6,313 bases of DNA. It comes from an uncultured Fibrobacterota bacterium. Lineage in GTDB: Bacteria; Fibrobacterota; Chitinivibrionia; Chitinivibrionales; CAIOZP01. Each line of letters starts with the position of its first letter. The stretch's first letter is position 1. The notes under the pieces were generated by a model, which saw only the letters and a program-made list of their open reading frames with translations, searched no databases and was not told the DNA's origin. Where the stretch lies: assembly GCA_903862805.1 (NCBI GenBank), contig CAIOZP010000718.1, positions 1-6,313 of the forward strand, given 5' to 3'. This document shows positions 5,091 through 6,313 of this stretch, in pieces. Made by a program: the position numbers and the translations under genes.

Positions 5091-6008
5091 TTACTCCTGC
5101 GTTTCGGTGGTGGTTAACGTGGCCCGAAGCGTGTTCAGGTTTCGGGCCAGTTGGGCTGAAGTCCTCGGTGTTTCGAGCCAGGTTCTTACCATCGCCTGCT
5201 TGTCAACCGGCAACAATGGGATGAGCGCTTCGATCTCGGCTGTGATTGTTTTCGCATCGTCGGGCTGACCCTTTTTGATAGCTTCGAGAATCCCCGGCAT
5301 GTCAAACGGAAGGATTTCCGGGAGACTGAAACGATTTTTGGCGTCCCATGCCGCACAGTGTCTCGTGTGGGCCACTCGAACATCTCCGCCTTTCCCTTTT
5401 GCCTTTGCGCCGTCTTTCTCCGTGTAGGTTTCAAAGCGGGCAAAGAGAACGGCATCGGCCCATTCCTTGACAAGTGCGGAAATCTGTTTGGCAACTTTCA
5501 TTTCGTAGCGATCGTAGTTGTCGCCCGTCGGATTATTGAAAGCCTTGATCTGGACGTGAGCAAGGAACATGATTCCCATGCCTGCATTATTCAAGCTTTC
5601 GAGTTTTGACAGCAACCCACGGAATTCGTCACATGCGACGACATATCCCTTGCCGTATCCATAGTCTTCGACCGACTTCAACTTTTTGTCCGGCTTGGAA
5701 TCTCTTTGGCAAATGAATCGGTAAAGTTCCGGCTCAAGCCAGTCGAGGGTATCAATTACAAGGGTTTTGTATTCGTGCTTTTCAGTTCGCAAATAGTCAA
5801 CGAACCCGAGCAATTCTTCCCATGATTTCGGTGATATGTTTTTGGTCTCGGCAAACTGTTCGCCGACAAGACCGTTTTCCGCACAGAGGAAAATCGGATT
5901 CGGCATCTGGGCGCCCGCGGTGGATTTTCCGACGCCTTCGACGCCAACCAAGACAATTCTTGGTGGTTTTACTGTCGGGCCACTTTTGATCATTTCTGCG
6001 TAGTTCAT
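5091..6008 (-). CDS. Sak4-type RecA-like AAA ATPase (recombination/annealing protein)
   Basis: A 305-residue P-loop ATPase of the phage Sak4/AAA_24 group, remote relatives of RecA. Walker A is GVEGVGKST (22-30), and Walker B is TLVID with Asp86, followed by TLDWLE. GIMFLAHVQ (His151, Gln153) matches the sensor-like strand. The C-terminal segment WDAKNRFSLP (AKNR at 223-226) is the conserved end of the core, after which about 65 extra helical residues follow. Sak4 proteins bind ssDNA and promote strand annealing during phage recombination. Start: ATG at 6008 has AAGGAG 8 bases upstream and forms an ATGA overlap with the nuclease gene. A TTG 18 bases earlier has no ribosome site and is rejected. 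The gene ends 6 bp before the SSB start. An older label would be 'phage nucleotide-binding protein'. Confidence 0.88.
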   Translation of the reverse strand: MNYAEMIKSGPTVKPPRIVLVGVEGVGKSTAGAQMPNPIFLCAENGLVGEQFAETKNISPKSWEELLGFVDYLRTEKHEYKTLVIDTLDWLEPELYRFICQRDSKPDKKLKSVEDYGYGKGYVVACDEFRGLLSKLESLNNAGMGIMFLAHVQIKAFNNPTGDNYDRYEMKVAKQISALVKEWADAVLFARFETYTEKDGAKAKGKGGDVRVAHTRHCAAWDAKNRFSLPEILPFDMPGILEAIKKGQPDDAKTITAEIEALIPLLPVDKQAMVRTWLETPRTSAQLARNLNTLRATLTTTETQE

Positions 6009-6313
6009 ACTGCGATCTCCTTGCAATTCAGCTCTTCGTGAGCTGGTTTATGAATGAACATTGATTCGTCTTCTTCGCTTGCCACGCCGGTGCAGAGCGG
6101 GAAGTATTGGCATCCGCTGTAGTTCTTGCATGACCTCGGATTTCTCGGCCAGCGATTCGCTTTTTGTGCTTCGCGAATGTTTGATGCGACACCCCACATA
6201 TCGGACAGGTAATCAACCATATCGGATACCGTGCGATGGACAGGACGGCGCGCGAAATTGTCGTAGGTGATCGCTTCTGAAAGGCGGATTTGAAATTCTT
6301 CCGGAGTCTCGGG
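6005..6313 (-). CDS. C-terminal part of a probable PD-(D/E)XK (Cas4/RecB-like) nuclease, cut by the window edge
   Basis: The frame is open from the right edge (6313) to TGA at 6005-6007, giving 102 C-terminal residues; the start and the catalytic core lie outside. The key feature is PRSCKNYSGCQYFPLC, three Cys spaced C-x5-C-x5-C with aromatic residues between. This is typical of the end of Cas4/AddB-like and phage PD-(D/E)XK nucleases, where these Cys and one further upstream hold a 4Fe-4S cluster. Such enzymes chew DNA ends to expose ssDNA for annealing. The adjacent Sak4-like ATPase (ATGA overlap, 6005-6008) supports that role. The catalytic residues cannot be checked here, so family assignment rests on the Cys pattern and context. 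Confidence 0.7.
   Translation of the reverse strand, partial: PETPEEFQIRLSEAITYDNFARRPVHRTVSDMVDYLSDMWGVASNIREAQKANRWPRNPRSCKNYSGCQYFPLCTGVASEEDESMFIHKPAHEELNCKEIAV

Larger units (their letters stand above)
1052..6313. mobile_element. Left part of an integrated phage or phage-like element at tRNA-Arg(TCT)
   Basis: Everything right of the tRNA CCA is a compact minus-strand block with a phage early-region layout: integrase at the edge, excisionase-type protein, several small unknown proteins, RuvC-like resolvase, SSB-like protein, Sak4-like ATPase and a probable PD-(D/E)XK nuclease. The gene direction, packing and strand switch at the tRNA all set it apart from the left side. Its right end, repressor, replication, capsid and lysis genes are not in the window, so an intact prophage cannot be told from a defective or satellite element. 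Confidence 0.85.

Overview
The window looks like the junction between a bacterial chromosome and an integrated temperate phage or phage-like element. On the + strand, the left 1.05 kb holds the 3' end of a gene with an immunoglobulin/PKD-like fold, about 360 bp without a convincing gene, and a short tRNA run. The run contains a defective serine tRNA (3' half only), tRNA-Pro(TGG) and tRNA-Arg(TCT). From 1052 to the right edge every credible gene is on the minus strand. These are a tyrosine integrase directly next to tRNA-Arg, a 42-residue Lys/Pro/Ala/Ser peptide, an excisionase-type helix-turn-helix protein, several small phage proteins, a RuvC-like resolvase, a conserved coiled-coil phage protein, an SSB-like protein ending DDDLPF, a Sak4-type RecA-like ATPase, and the C-terminal part of a probable PD-(D/E)XK nuclease cut by the window edge.

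The right-hand genes form one tightly packed operon read right to left, with ATGA overlaps at 6005-6008, 3424-3427 and 3023-3026 and Shine-Dalgarno sequences often inside the preceding gene. The nuclease, Sak4-like ATPase, SSB and RuvC-like proteins make a plausible homologous-recombination module: end resection, strand annealing, ssDNA protection and junction cutting. The operon ends at a hairpin terminator (2361-2402) whose G-U pairs fit only minus-strand RNA. A candidate integrase promoter starts immediately after it, so integrase seems to be expressed separately from the recombination operon.

The element appears to have integrated at the 3' end of tRNA-Arg(TCT): the tRNA is complete with CCA, and the integrase stop codon lies 27 bp beyond it. 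The serine tRNA remnant may be the scar of a second, older or adjacent integration in the same tRNA cluster. That would make the left 0.8 kb another element rather than core chromosome; this is inference.

The host cannot be named from this sequence. Strong AGGAG ribosome sites, intermediate GC content and bacterial-type tRNAs, some with and some without an encoded CCA, indicate a bacterium. No replication, structural, lysis or repressor genes of the phage are in the window.
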